A stretch of DNA of 64,000 bases from Fodinibacter sp963695175 (GTDB lineage: Bacteria; Actinomycetota; Actinomycetes; Actinomycetales; Dermatophilaceae). Every line of letters starts with the position of its first letter. Position 1 is the stretch's first letter. The stretch spans positions 398,531-462,530 of the forward strand of contig CAVOGG010000003.1 of NCBI GenBank assembly GCA_963695175.1, in the 5' to 3' direction. The position numbers and the translations under genes were made by a program. Below the pieces are notes generated by a model. That model had not been told where the DNA came from. It ran no database searches and saw nothing but the letters and a program-made list of their open reading frames with translations. Of the stretch, positions 45,159 through 55,274 are shown one piece after another.

Positions 45159-46067
45159 CTAGGTTGGCCTCTGGCTCACAAGCTCAATGCCAACAAAACC
45201 GAGGAGCCGGGCGAAGTGATCGCAGAGCTTGATCAAATATTTTATAAAAACGTGTGCGCCGAGCAACGCGAGGAAGGGCAGCGCAATGACGTAAGTGGGA
45301 ACAGCGATCAGGGATGTGACGGCATTCTTCATCCGATTGACAGGATGGTTGTGAAATTTGCTGCCACGCATAAGGGCGCGTTTCAACAGGTAACTCAGCC
45401 GGCACCGTGAGGGCGGGACGACTTCAAAGACGACCGCCTCTTCACACCAAATGAATCTTCGACCTCGTTCCATTAACCTCCGAAAGAAGTCCATGTCGCT
45501 TCCGGCGGTCCCAATTTCAACACGGAACGGTGCTTCGTCTTTTGGCAAAATTCGCCGCGAGAAGAGCACATTCCCAGTACGCGTCTGCGACCACTGTAAT
45601 ACCATGCCCGTCGGATGCGATGGCCTTTCGAAAAATGCTCCCTTCGTGACCCAAGCGGGAGGAGCGCAGTCAAAATAGGGTCTGACCGGCCCCAGGACGC
45701 CATCCACGTCAGCGCCTTTACAGGTCTGGAATAATTCGAGAAGCCAATCCTGAGCCGGGTATTCATCGTCGTCGACAAAGGCGATGTAATCTCCAGATGC
45801 GTGCAATACCGCAGCGTTGCGGGCGCACGCGATGTTCTTCTGTGGCTCCACGACGAATGTCACGGGATGCCCGCCGAGAGACGTAAACTCGGATACGGTG
45901 CTTTTGGCTGAGGCCTCGGCATCGTTGTCCACGACCACCACCGAATAGGTGAAGAGGTCGCCGGTCTGCTGTGCCTTCAACGCCCTCAATGCCCGGCACA
46001 GGTATTCAGGCCGCTGGAAGGTGAGGATACAGACGCTGATATGGGGAAGCTGGGATATGGATGACAT
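45159..46067 (-). CDS. Family 2 glycosyltransferase
   Basis: 302 residues, intact. GT-A fold: ISVCILTFQRPEYLCRAL, VVVVDNDAEASA, NAAVLHASGDYIAFVDDDEY with the DxD-like DDDE, and the acceptor-side motif GTAGSDMDFFRRLMERG. The C-terminal ~60 residues contain a hydrophobic segment (VPTYVIALPFLALLGAHVFI), so it is probably anchored to the inner membrane. It would add a sugar from a nucleotide sugar to the lipid-linked EPS unit. Confidence 0.93.
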   Translation of the reverse strand: MSSISQLPHISVCILTFQRPEYLCRALRALKAQQTGDLFTYSVVVVDNDAEASAKSTVSEFTSLGGHPVTFVVEPQKNIACARNAAVLHASGDYIAFVDDDEYPAQDWLLELFQTCKGADVDGVLGPVRPYFDCAPPAWVTKGAFFERPSHPTGMVLQWSQTRTGNVLFSRRILPKDEAPFRVEIGTAGSDMDFFRRLMERGRRFIWCEEAVVFEVVPPSRCRLSYLLKRALMRGSKFHNHPVNRMKNAVTSLIAVPTYVIALPFLALLGAHVFIKYLIKLCDHFARLLGFVGIELVSQRPT

Positions 46068-46097
46068 AGGGCAGTCAGACGCGCGATTTCATTTTTC

Positions 46098-46811
46098 TTA
46101 CGGCCCGAGCGGCGCTTCTTTCGCGAGGCTTCCGCCGCTCCCAGGATCGGCAGGGCGCGGCGAACCAGTTGCCCCTCGACCTCTGAATCCAAACACGCGC
46201 GGGTTGACTCGACGGGCGCGAATACAGTCCAGGACCGCCCGCTCAGTGACCGTTGAGTCGAGGTCCATTGCCATCGCCAGCGGGAAGAACTGCTTCTGAG
46301 TGTGGAAGTCCAAACCGACAAACGGAATGGCGCCGGCACTACGCTGGAGATTTTGTGCAATGGGATTGGGTGACCAGCCGTCGTACTTTCGATTCCACAC
46401 TTCGATTCCCGTGAGCGCCTCTCCCCAACTTGGCTCGAAACGCTGCCAGGCATTTCTTCGAAATGGATGTGCAAGCACGGACACGCCGCCCGCCTCCTTC
46501 ACTCTGCGCAATGTCTCCCCGGTCGGCAGGTTTTCACCCAGGAATGGAACGTCACCCCAGACTAGAATGTGGACTTGATTTGAAGCATCGCTATACTCAA
46601 TGCCCGGTATCATCAAGAGCTCTTTCGTGCTGGCTGCGTCACATAACTGACGTAGCTGGGAAAGCCGTTCGGGCGAGAAGCCGCGATCGTGTTCCGTCAT
46701 GAGCACAACACGGTAACCGGCGCGACTGAACTTGTCGCTCAATGCTTCGAGCGTATAACTGCCGTCATAAGACAAGTTGGAATGAACATGACAAGCGGCA
46801 AGAATGGTCAC
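46098..46811 (-). CDS. PHP-domain metal-dependent phosphoesterase
   Basis: 237 residues. PHP signatures: AACHVHSNLSYDGSYTLEAL, LMTEHDRGFS, MIPGIEYSD, VLAHPFRRN and VGLDFHTQ, which supply the His/Asp/Glu ligands of a trinuclear metal site. The last ~25 residues (GSPRPADPGSGG...) look like a wrong frame; the true end is probably about 46,076 after one indel, close to the start of the glycosyltransferase gene. Role in the cluster unknown: hydrolase of a phospho-sugar, or a phosphatase acting on the tyrosine kinase are both possible. Confidence 0.82.
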   Translation of the reverse strand: MTILAACHVHSNLSYDGSYTLEALSDKFSRAGYRVVLMTEHDRGFSPERLSQLRQLCDAASTKELLMIPGIEYSDASNQVHILVWGDVPFLGENLPTGETLRRVKEAGGVSVLAHPFRRNAWQRFEPSWGEALTGIEVWNRKYDGWSPNPIAQNLQRSAGAIPFVGLDFHTQKQFFPLAMAMDLDSTVTERAVLDCIRARRVNPRVFGFRGRGATGSPRPADPGSGGSLAKEAPLGP

Positions 46812-46817
46812 GCGTAA

Positions 46818-48059
46818 TCAGCCTTCTACCTTAAACAGGTTATTTCGCAACGTGTAAAAACAATCGGCAAAAAACACTTTCTTGTCGTCACGCCGCCAGT
46901 TGTAAAAACGCTCGCGGCGGCTGCTTTGCAGAATTGTTCGAAGGGCTGTCCAGATCGATGGCCAGCCGACTATCGCCGCGGACCGAGGGCCGCGGATAAC
47001 GAATAGCAGATACATAAGTTCGCGGCCAAGGTTCCGGCACACTAGCCCTGGAGAAGCCGCTTGGGCCGGGCCAACCTGCGAACCAGGGGCGAGCGCCATG
47101 GACGCGCTCCAAGCTGGATATTCGAGGCCTTGCCGGCGGGCCAGGGCCATGCTGCCCCACGCCCGGCCATTCAGTTCAACGAACCATGCTTCTCCTGACC
47201 GATCTCTCAGCAGCTCTACCATGAACAGCCCTGTCCACCTCGCATTTCTGATGAGCGCCTCGGTCTTCTGTCGTATGCATTGATCTACAGGGATCGATAC
47301 ACAGGCAGAGGCGCCTGACCCTTGGGGATTCATCATTCGCAGGCGACGATGCGCACTCCAGGCCTGGACTCCTTCTGGAGTTGCGAGCCCAAACACACCT
47401 TCCCCAACTCCAACAATGTATTTCTGCAGAAGCAAGGGTATGCTTTCATCCCACTCTCCAAGAGCCGCTTCGAATTCATTTGCGTTTGCGCAAATCCGCG
47501 TCCTCCGCCCTATTTTCCGCCCATTCCGCACTGAAGTGCACTCCACGGGTTTCAGAACGAGAGGAAAACCAATCTGTTCGCCGAGGGCTCTAGCCTGCCC
47601 GTCCGAACTGGCGACACCTGTTTCGGGGACCTTGAAACCGGCTTCGCAGGCAAGCCGGGTTTGCTGGCATTTATTAAGTGCAAGCTCGGCAACGGATTTG
47701 CCGGGGCCGACTACGATCCAGCTCTCGTTGGGAGACAATTCACTACACATCCACAACGCCGTATCGTCCAGGGGAAACAGAAGTATTGGGCCGCTATGCG
47801 AGTCGACGAGCGAGTTCAGTACCGACACCATATCGCCGAGGGCCTGCGCCATGTCCTGTTCGGGGGGACAAATCTCGTGGCAAACGACTTTGCGACTGTG
47901 CCGCAGCGCTGAGCCCCTTCCGCGGCGGGCGATGCTAGTAACGTTAAAACCAGCATCAAGCAGACTCCATGCCACCTCTGGTGCAGACAGAGCCTCGGCA
48001 AATACCGTTACGACCGTGGCTTGTCCGGCATGCATGGATAGGTCTTCTGACGATTTCAA
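46818..48059 (-). CDS. ATP-grasp ligase
   Basis: 413 residues, intact. N-terminal Rossmann-like preATP-grasp part (VVTVFAEALSAPEVAWSLLD), ATP-grasp core with Lys-bearing FPLVLKPVECTSV and the metal-binding ELNGRAWGSMALA. Carboxylate-amine ligase class: it activates a carboxylate as acyl phosphate and joins it to an amine. In this locus it may attach an amino acid to an amino sugar or to another amino acid. Stop is 6 bp before the PHP gene; start overlaps the deacetylase stop by 4 bp. Confidence 0.88.
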   Translation of the reverse strand: MKSSEDLSMHAGQATVVTVFAEALSAPEVAWSLLDAGFNVTSIARRGRGSALRHSRKVVCHEICPPEQDMAQALGDMVSVLNSLVDSHSGPILLFPLDDTALWMCSELSPNESWIVVGPGKSVAELALNKCQQTRLACEAGFKVPETGVASSDGQARALGEQIGFPLVLKPVECTSVRNGRKIGRRTRICANANEFEAALGEWDESIPLLLQKYIVGVGEGVFGLATPEGVQAWSAHRRLRMMNPQGSGASACVSIPVDQCIRQKTEALIRNARWTGLFMVELLRDRSGEAWFVELNGRAWGSMALARRQGLEYPAWSASMALAPGSQVGPAQAASPGLVCRNLGRELMYLLFVIRGPRSAAIVGWPSIWTALRTILQSSRRERFYNWRRDDKKVFFADCFYTLRNNLFKVEG

Positions 48060-48808
48060 GCGGGTACGGGGAGATGGTGGCGCGATAGAGGTATGTCGCC
48101 CAGAAGTCGAAACAGAGCTCCGCCCGTCAAGAACTCGAACTCAACCGGGTTGGCCGGATGCGTCTCAACTTCAACAGTAATCTCACGAGACCTGGAGAAG
48201 ATCTGCAGGAGCCTTTTGGGCTCGAGCGGCGGCAGAGCGAACAGGCCATCCACCGTTCGATGACTGCTTGCGTAAAGTCAGTTTTGTATAGCACCGGAAA
48301 ATAGAGTTGCGAATTCGCTTCTCTCCGGGTTCCCAAGAAAAATGCGGCCGCAGCACCGTCCCGAGAGGAAGTAGCCTGCTAAAAAGCACGTTTGCAGCCA
48401 GATGCATATGATGATGGCCATCGATCCGTCGCGGTGCCGTGCCGTACAAGCGATCGTACTCCGCCAGTTGGGAGGACACGACGTATTCGAAAGAGCGAAC
48501 CAACCCGGGATGGAAAAACGGGCGCGAGAACGGATTATGAAGGAAACGCGCGAGCCTGGCTTGGTGTTCCACCAGGTTGCTATTAACGGGAACTTTGCTA
48601 AAAGGAGTATCCAGGTTCAAATGGAGCCCGGCGTCGATTCCGCGGTCTCGCGCCAGGGCAGCCGCACCGCTCGGAGTCTTCCATGAATACCATGGCACTG
48701 ACGGATGAAATGGAGCCACGTTCCACGCAGGCGAGCGACTCGCCCTGTGGTAGGCGCGTCATAGCCCCAGTCGTCAGCATTGATAATCAGCATCCTACTC
48801 AAGCCCAT
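48056..48808 (-). CDS. ChbG/YdjC-like carbohydrate deacetylase, frameshifted
   Basis: Segments: MLIINADDWGYD (metal-binding DD), RGTVSSVSAMVF-like part in other frames, DRGIDAGLHLNLDTPFSKVP, RRIDGHHHMHLAANVLFSRL (HHHMH metal ligands) and the last frame AAARAQKAPADLLQVS / LLQIFSRSREITVEVETHPA. This is the YdjC family that removes N-acetyl groups from di- or oligosaccharides. About 250 residues with three frame changes (near 48,720, 48,300 and 48,250). It likely deacetylates a HexNAc in the repeat unit, giving a free amine. Confidence 0.82.
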
Positions 48809-48901
48809 TTCGCCGCATTCACTCGCAACGACTTCGATTGCAGTGAAAAGAATTTGAGGAGCTACGGCAACATCCCAGGCTAAACCGCTGCGGGAACTAG
48901 A

Positions 48902-50809
48902 TCACGCTCGTTGAGTTTGCCGGACTGTCAGCGCGAAGTTGAGGAGGTACCAGGCGGATGCCCGCGCAGGGCTGTCCAGCAACTTCATCACTTCATTGCT
49001 GTCCAGGAAAGAAGTGTCGGCGCAGAAGGACTGCAGTTCGCTTCGCGCGGTCGCCCCAAGTGCGCCGTTGAACCACTCGGGGAGCGGGACGTTGAAGCCC
49101 TGCTTTCTTCGATCGATGATTTCGTCGGACAACTAATCCGCGGACGGCCTTCTTGAGAAGATATTTCGTCCCTCCGGATCCGAGTTTCGCCTTAGCTGGT
49201 ATGCTGAGCGCGAGTTCGACAAACTTATGATCGAGAAAAGGCACGCGGGCTTCGAGGCTAACGCCCATGCTCATTTTATCGACGCGCATCAGCAGCAACT
49301 CAGGCAGCCGGAGGTTCAGGTCCAGATACGACATCCAGTGGAGATCGGACTTGTCCCATGCGTTAGCGAGGAACCGCTCCCGGATCGGCGAAATGCGCGT
49401 CCCACGAAGTGAGACCGCGGAACCGTTTCCGCAAGTCGGGGTGGAGCAACCGGAGTTTCTGGACGTGGGTAAAAGCTTCCTCACCGCCCCAAAACACGGG
49501 GTTACCGTTCGCGCCACGCCGCAACCATTCGTAATGAACCGTTTGATCCTTGCCGGCGGCTGCCAGTGCGCCCAAGCCCAGGCGCTTGATCACGGAAGGT
49601 ACGGGAAGGCGGTCGGCGCGCTGTAGTTGTAGAAACCTGAGCCAGAGGGGATAGCCGCAGAACAGTTCATCGGAGCCTTCGCCCGCCTGGCAGACGATGC
49701 ATCCGTGTTCTCTAGCCAACTTCGATAAGTAGTAAACGGGGACGCAAACCGGATCCGCTATGGGCTCGTCCTGGAGCCTTGCCATGGTATCGAGGAATCC
49801 GATCGCATCGTTGACGTTCAACAGCTTCTCATGATGAGATGGCGCCGACTCTCGCAGCCGTGCGGCGAGCGTATTCCGTCTCGTTAGGGGCGGATGGGAA
49901 ATTACCTTCGTACCCGACCGTGAAAGTGTGTACTTGCGTTCGGACTCGCCCTCGGAGAACAGAGTCGCATTCGCACTGGAGTCGATTCCGCCGGAAAGGA
50001 AGACGCCGATTGGAACGTCCGCCATTTTCCGCAGGCGGATCGCGGTTCGGAGCTCGGCCATGAGGCGCTCGATAAGCTCAGGCTCCGGAACGCCTATGAG
50101 CGGAGTCGTGTGATCCCAGACATCCCAATATCGATGTTGCTGAACGCTTCCGTCCGGTCGGACCCGCAACCACGTCCCGGGCCGAAGTTTACTGGATTCC
50201 CCGGTACAAGGTTCGCGGCGCCGGAGTCGTGAGGAACGAGAGATAGTGGAACAGCGACTCTTCGTCAATATCGCGACTCTGAAGGGGATCGGCGAAGAGC
50301 GCCTTGATCTCGGATGCGAACGCCAGTCGGCCGTTGTCTAGCGTGTAATAGAGCGGCTTTATGCCGATCCGGTCGCGGATGAGCCACATCTCGCGGGAAC
50401 GACCATCCCAGATCGCGATTGCAAACATGCCGCGAAACCGGTTCAGGCAGTCGATACCCCACTCTTCAAATGCGTGGACGATGACCTCAGTATCTGAGTG
50501 ATCGGTTTTCCAATGCCGCGGCCGAATGCGGTTGAGCTCCTGACGAAGCTCGGCGTGATTGTAGATCTCGCCGTTGAAAGAGACCCAGATGCTTCCATCT
50601 TCATTGCACATCGGCTGGTCGGCCTCTGGGGAGAGGTCTACGATCGCGAGCCGGCGGTGTCCCAAGCCGACGTTTAAGGCGGGGTCGATCCAAAGCCCGG
50701 CGCCATCCGGCCCCCGGTGAATCATTTGATCGCGCAGGCGGGCGAGATACGGCTTCGTAACCCGAAAGTCGCTATTCTGAAATCCTAAGACACCGACTAT
50801 TCCACACAT
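48902..50809 (-). CDS. asnB: Glutamine-hydrolysing asparagine synthase, frameshifted
   Basis: Class II amidotransferase: starts MCGIVGVLGFQ with catalytic Cys2, glutamine-site motifs HRRLAIVDLS and NGEIYNH, ammonia-channel region, then PP-loop PIGVFLSGGIDSSANATLF, CQAGEGSDELFCGYPLWLRF and LEARVPFLDHKFVELALSIP, ending VRQTQRA. About 630 residues; frames change near 50,200, 49,900, 49,450 and 49,130. AsnB-like enzymes in EPS loci amidate uronic acids or amino acids of the polymer. Its start overlaps the glycosyltransferase gene's 3' end. Confidence 0.9.
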
Positions 50810-51791
50810 GAATTTACCTTACCTTCTGGGGGTAACTGGGGTAACTTGGCGTAACTGGATCTTGCAGTCAGTGGCGCTCCGCCGGCGGCAGCACTGGGGT
50901 CGCCGACGGAGCGGGTGCGGCGGACAAACCGGCTCAGGCGTTGCATTTGCTCGCGGTGCTGGAAGCGCACCGCTTCGGGAGACAAAGACCTTTCTAGTCC
51001 TGTGCCCACGGCCCAAACGTAGCCAGCCACAAGGGCGAACCCGCCAGTTAGATAAGGCTTGCGGGTCATCTGGTAAGCCGCGCGGCAGATCTCCCAAACG
51101 GATGATTACCGAAGCTGATAGTCCTTCACGCCATTGCGGAAGCGTGCGGCAATCGCGCCACGCTCGGCGGTTCCCATCTGGCGGTGGTGCAGACAGAACT
51201 TGTCGGTGAACGTGCGAGTCTTCCAGCCTTTCATGCGAGCAGTAATGACGGCGAGGTGATCAATTCCTCCGCCCTTGAGGGGTTTCGTAGCCGCCAATCG
51301 CTTCAAAGCACTCGCGGCGAAACACCTGGCAGGCGCCGGAAACGTGGTCGATGCTTACAAACCGATAATCGTAAATCTCCTGCGACGTCTCTCGGAAAGG
51401 AGTTCCAACCAAGCCGAGAGCGGAATCGGCAGCAAGTTTTCCGAGCAAGAAAGCGAAATACTCCGGTCTCGAATGAAACATCGCCGTCAAGACTGGCAAC
51501 GACGTCGAAGTCCAGATTTGCCACACGCGCGTATCCTGCATTGAAAGCGTGCACCTTCCCGGAAAAGCTCCGTTCGCTCGATACCGGCATGCATACCAGT
51601 TCAATCCAGGAGTACTTTGCCGCATACTGTCCTGACGATCTGCCTCAGTGTCATCGGTCGAACCGTTGACTACGATCACCCACTTCAGCGGCAGCACGGT
51701 CTGCGCTACGACGGACTGCAGCGTCAGTTCAATGAACTGCGCCTCGTTGCGCGCCGGCGTGATCAGAACGTAGACTGGGTAAGTTTGACAT
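50797..51791 (-). CDS. Family 2 glycosyltransferase, frameshifted
   Basis: Segments: VYVLITPARNEAQFIELTLQ, SVVAQTVLPLKWVIVVNGST (VVNGSTDDTE), NLDFDVVASLDGDVSFE with DxD-like DGD, GACQVFRRECFEAIGGY, GGGIDHLAVITARMKGWKTR, and GFALVAGYVWAVGTGLERSL near the end. A GT-A enzyme adding a sugar to the EPS unit. Frames change near 51,560, 51,300, 51,100 and 51,780. It overlaps the AsnB start by 13 bp. Confidence 0.85.
50832..50856. repeat. Three short direct repeats GTAACT
   Basis: GTAACT at 50832-50837, 50841-50846 and 50851-50856, each flanked by G/GG and spaced 9-10 bp, that is about one helical turn. They lie 23-47 bp upstream of the AsnB start inside the end of the glycosyltransferase gene; may be regulatory or chance. 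Confidence 0.35.
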
Positions 51792-51906
51792 GCGATTCTT
51801 GCTCGAGAGTTGCCTTACTTTTTCGTAATGCAGTAGGTCTCTCCCCTCCGGCCAGGCCACAAAAAACCCAGCGGCCAGAACGATACAGAAAGACAATGGT
51901 TTCGAA

Positions 51907-53123
51907 CTAGCGGGCCACCGCGGCCCATGGCGTGCAGCTAACGAACTCGACGATCGAATCAGCAACACGCTTTTGCTGCTCGGGCTGAAGCTGCGGGAAC
52001 ATCGGCAAGGAAACAATCTCCGGCGCCGCCTTCTCCGAGACGGGGAAATCTCCGTGTTGTAGTATCGAGCGAAATATATGCCTTCTGCAGGTGCAGCGGA
52101 ATCGGATAGTGAATTCCCGTTCCAATTCCGGCCTCCTTCAAGTGCACCATCATTGCTTCACGGTCGGCCACGCGGACCACATAGAGGTGATATACCGGCT
52201 TCGACCACGAGGGCTCGTACGGTGGGGCGATGCCGCAATTCGCTTCGGTCAAGAGACGCTTGTACTCCGCGGCGTGCTCGCGACGCTGTTCGTTCCACTT
52301 TTCAAGATGGCGCAGCTTCACGTGCAGTATCCCGCATTGAATAGAATCCAGGCGTCCGTTGTAGCCCTCGATATCGTGGTAGTACTTCTTGGCCTGTCCA
52401 TGATCGCGGATCATCTTAACCTTTGCCGCCAGATCCGGGTCGTTCGTGGTTACAGCTCCGCCTTCGCCGCAGGCTCCCAGGTTTTTCCCGGGATAAAAGC
52501 TAAACGCAGCCGCACGGCCGATCGATCCCGCCTTCATCCAACGTCCTTGCTTGCGCGAGAAGTATTCCGCTCCGTGCGCCTGGCAGGCATCTTCAATCAC
52601 AATCAGACCGTACTGCTCGGCAAGGTCCATGATCGGATCCATGTCTGCAGTTTGGCCGTAAAGGTGGACCGGGACGATGGCCGTGACGCGCAGGCCGCTG
52701 CGGCGGCTGATGAGCTTCCCTGATGCGTCTAGCTGTGCACTGGTTCTCCAGGTATGTCTTCAGCTTCGCAGGATCCATGTTGTAGGTCTGCTCGTCGATG
52801 TCGACGAATTCCGGCAACGCTCCGGCTTGGGAGATTGCTTCTGTGGTCGCGATGAATGTGTTGGGTACGGTCACGACGACGTCGCCGGACTTTACTCCTG
52901 CAGCCATCAGGGCAAATCGCAAGGCGTCGGTGCCGCTGTTGACCGCGGCTGAATACTTCGCGTCGCAGAAATCGGCAAAGGCCTTCTCGAAATCCTCAAC
53001 CATAGGGCCGCCAATGAAGCCAGCGGTGCGCAGGGCGTTCTGAAACACACTCATCAATTCTTTTTCCAATTCAACGTGAGGAGTTACCAGGTCAAGGAAT
53101 GGAATGTTGGTCGGATTGCTCAC
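51907..53123 (-). CDS. DegT/DnrJ/EryC1/StrS aminotransferase, frameshifted
   Basis: Sugar aminotransferase of fold type I. Segments: SNPTNIPFLDLVTPHVELEK, GGPMVEDFEKAFADFCDAKY, AVNSGTDALRFALMAAGVKS, VIEDACQAHGAEYF, PLP-Lys motif AFSFYPGKNLGACGEGGAV, GYNGRLDSIQCGILHVKLRH, and KPVYHLYVVRVADREAMMVH. It would transfer an amino group to a keto sugar nucleotide, the precursor for N-acylation by the next enzyme. Frames change near 52,710, 52,040 and once in the C-terminus. Overlaps the acyltransferase stop by 4 bp (ATGA). Confidence 0.92.
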
Positions 53124-53656
53124 TTTGTGATCTCCATAAGTTGGTCAATGTAACGCCGCACCGTTGCAGGATTTCCCGCTACTATGCTGTTGGGGGGAAC
53201 GTCTTTGGTCACTACGCTTCCGGCACCCACAATGGCGTTTTCGCCAATTGTTGTATTCGAAAGAATGGTTGCTCCGGAACCGATCGAAGCGCCCTTCTTG
53301 ATTACCGTCCGCTCCACTTTCCAGTCCGCCTCGGTCTGCAAACTACCGTCGGAAGTTGTGGCCCGGGGATAGCTATCGTTGATAAACGTAACTCCGTGGC
53401 CGATGAAGACGTTGTCCTCGATCACGACGCCTTCACAAATGAAGGTGTGGCTCGAGACTTTGCAATGTTTGCCGACGATCGCATTCTTCTGGATTTCGAC
53501 GAAAGCACCTATCTTCGTCTCATCACCGATCTCGCACCCGTAGAGATTTATAAACTTGGAGAGCTTCACACCTTGACCAAGCTTTACGTCGGGAGCAATG
53601 CACACGAAAGGATTCGATGTATGTTTAGCTTCTTCCATATTTTTCACAGAGCACAA
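53120..53656 (-). CDS. WbbJ-like left-handed beta-helix acyltransferase
   Basis: 178 residues, intact. Hexapeptide repeats such as VKLSKFINLYGCEIGDETKI, GAFVEIQKNAIVGKH, then IEDNVFIGHGVTFINDSYPR and VIKKGASIGSGATILS, with a C-terminal AGNPATVRRY. This fold matches sugar N-acetyltransferases acting on amino-sugar nucleotides (WlbB/PglD-like set). Adjacent to DegT and a Gfo/Idh dehydrogenase: together they can make a 3-amino or 2,3-diamino-type N-acyl sugar. Confidence 0.92.
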   Translation of the reverse strand: MCSVKNMEEAKHTSNPFVCIAPDVKLGQGVKLSKFINLYGCEIGDETKIGAFVEIQKNAIVGKHCKVSSHTFICEGVVIEDNVFIGHGVTFINDSYPRATTSDGSLQTEADWKVERTVIKKGASIGSGATILSNTTIGENAIVGAGSVVTKDVPPNSIVAGNPATVRRYIDQLMEITK

Positions 53657-53678
53657 CAGGACAATGCGGTGGGACCGC

Positions 53679-55190
53679 TCAATCGGCGTCCGCGCGGGGG
53701 TGCGGCGATCCGGAGTACCACAATGCAGGGTTATTTGAAGTGGTTAATGCAACAGGCGGCCGGAGCATTGCTCCAGCGCGCAACTCACTATGCATAGCGA
53801 GAACCGCTCTTCTCAAATCATTTCTTGCCACTACTACAGACATCTTGCAATCTGCGGCGCCATGCGAAATCGCTAAAACGGCAATATTATCTTGATGTAA
53901 TTTTCCCAATAGCTGACCTGCCGCAACCGGCTCACGCCGGGCTTCCCTTGTTACCGCTGTTACTACCGCGACTGCGCCATCTGAGATCACCTGCTCTAAC
54001 TGCTCGGGTAAGAGCTCCTGTCGTAACTCGGATCGAATCGCTTCAATGGTGTCCGCCGCGCGTGCAGCCGGCACTACCAGAGATATGTCGTTCTGCGCCG
54101 AGGACTGCGCAATCATGAGAACGTCAACGTGGACAGCCGAAGTTGCGGCGAGTACCTTCGCGAGCGCATTGGGTACCGCTGCAATGGAGTATCCGCTCAG
54201 CGTGATCAGCACTGCCTCGCCAATCGACGTAACGGCACTCATTGCCGTCGCCTTTTCAGGGCCGCTGCGAGTGATTTTTGTTCCCAATGATTCCGGCGAG
54301 AAAGTATTGCGAATCCACACCGGAATGTCGGAGTCGATAAGTACTCGCAAGGTTTTTGGATGTAACACCTTGGCGCCGAAAAAGGCGAGCTCGCCGGCTT
54401 CGCGATATGAAATTTCAGGAATAATGCCGGCGTCTGAGACCAGCCGAGGATCGGCGCTTAACAGCCCATCCACATCGGTCCAAATAATAACGTCATCGGC
54501 AGGAAGCGCAGCACCGATAATTGCGGCCGAGTAATCCGATCCGCCGCGGCCCAAGGTCGTAAGTACGCGTTCCTGGGTGGCACCGATGAATCCCGTGACA
54601 ACTGGAACCAAATCCTTTTCAAGAAGAGTACGCAGTCTCACGGCACATCGCTCGCGAGTCGGTTCCATCAGCGGATCTGCAGCACCGTGATAAGAATTGG
54701 TTACGATAAGTTCTGTCGCATCGACCGCCTCGCTCCCGATTCCCTGCTCACGTAGCGCTGCCGCAACTAAAGGCGCGCAGAGGCGCTCACCAAGACTGGA
54801 CACGAAATCCTGCGCTCTCGGAGTCAATTCACCCAAGAGCATCGTCCCCCGACACACCTCATCGCACTCAGCCAGCAACTCTTGAATGACCTGGACCAAT
54901 TGACTCTTTTGATGAGCCCCAGAAACGAGGACATCAACGGCATCCTCATGGCGTTTGCGAAGGCTAGTGATAATCGCAGTCACCGCAGAGTAGTTTCCTA
55001 TTTGTGCCTGTTTGGCCGCCTCGATCAATTCGTTAGTCACGCCGGCCATGGCGGAGACGATTACAACGACGTCGCTCTTCACTGAATGCTCGCGAACTAT
55101 TTCGATGACTTTGCCAATACAGGTGGCATCAGCTACCGAGGTCCCTCCGAATTTCATAACCCGGAGCAGGCGCGGATTGTTATTGCTCAT
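53679..55190 (-). CDS. Aspartate kinase
   Basis: 503 residues, intact. N-terminal kinase signature VMKFGGTSVADAT, FIGATQERVLTTLGRGGSDY, DVDGLLSADPRLVSD and AGELAFFGAKVLHPKTLRVL (ThrA/LysC type), then two ACT-like regulatory regions (VTSIGEAVLITLSGYSIAAV and IAVLAISHGAADCKMSVVV). Makes beta-aspartyl phosphate, first step to lysine, threonine and methionine. Start 55190 (SNNNPRLLRVMKFGG) is preferred over longer in-frame starts. Unusual inside an EPS locus; may feed an aspartate-derived decoration or simply be a housekeeping gene inserted there. Confidence 0.93.
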   Translation of the reverse strand: MSNNNPRLLRVMKFGGTSVADATCIGKVIEIVREHSVKSDVVVIVSAMAGVTNELIEAAKQAQIGNYSAVTAIITSLRKRHEDAVDVLVSGAHQKSQLVQVIQELLAECDEVCRGTMLLGELTPRAQDFVSSLGERLCAPLVAAALREQGIGSEAVDATELIVTNSYHGAADPLMEPTRERCAVRLRTLLEKDLVPVVTGFIGATQERVLTTLGRGGSDYSAAIIGAALPADDVIIWTDVDGLLSADPRLVSDAGIIPEISYREAGELAFFGAKVLHPKTLRVLIDSDIPVWIRNTFSPESLGTKITRSGPEKATAMSAVTSIGEAVLITLSGYSIAAVPNALAKVLAATSAVHVDVLMIAQSSAQNDISLVVPAARAADTIEAIRSELRQELLPEQLEQVISDGAVAVVTAVTREARREPVAAGQLLGKLHQDNIAVLAISHGAADCKMSVVVARNDLRRAVLAMHSELRAGAMLRPPVALTTSNNPALWYSGSPHPRADAD

Positions 55191-55274
55191 AGGACGGTGC
55201 GATGAACGGTGTTGTGAGGCAAACGTTGGTAACTGTCCCGAACGCGGCTGTGAGTGTCGAGTGATCATTAGGAA

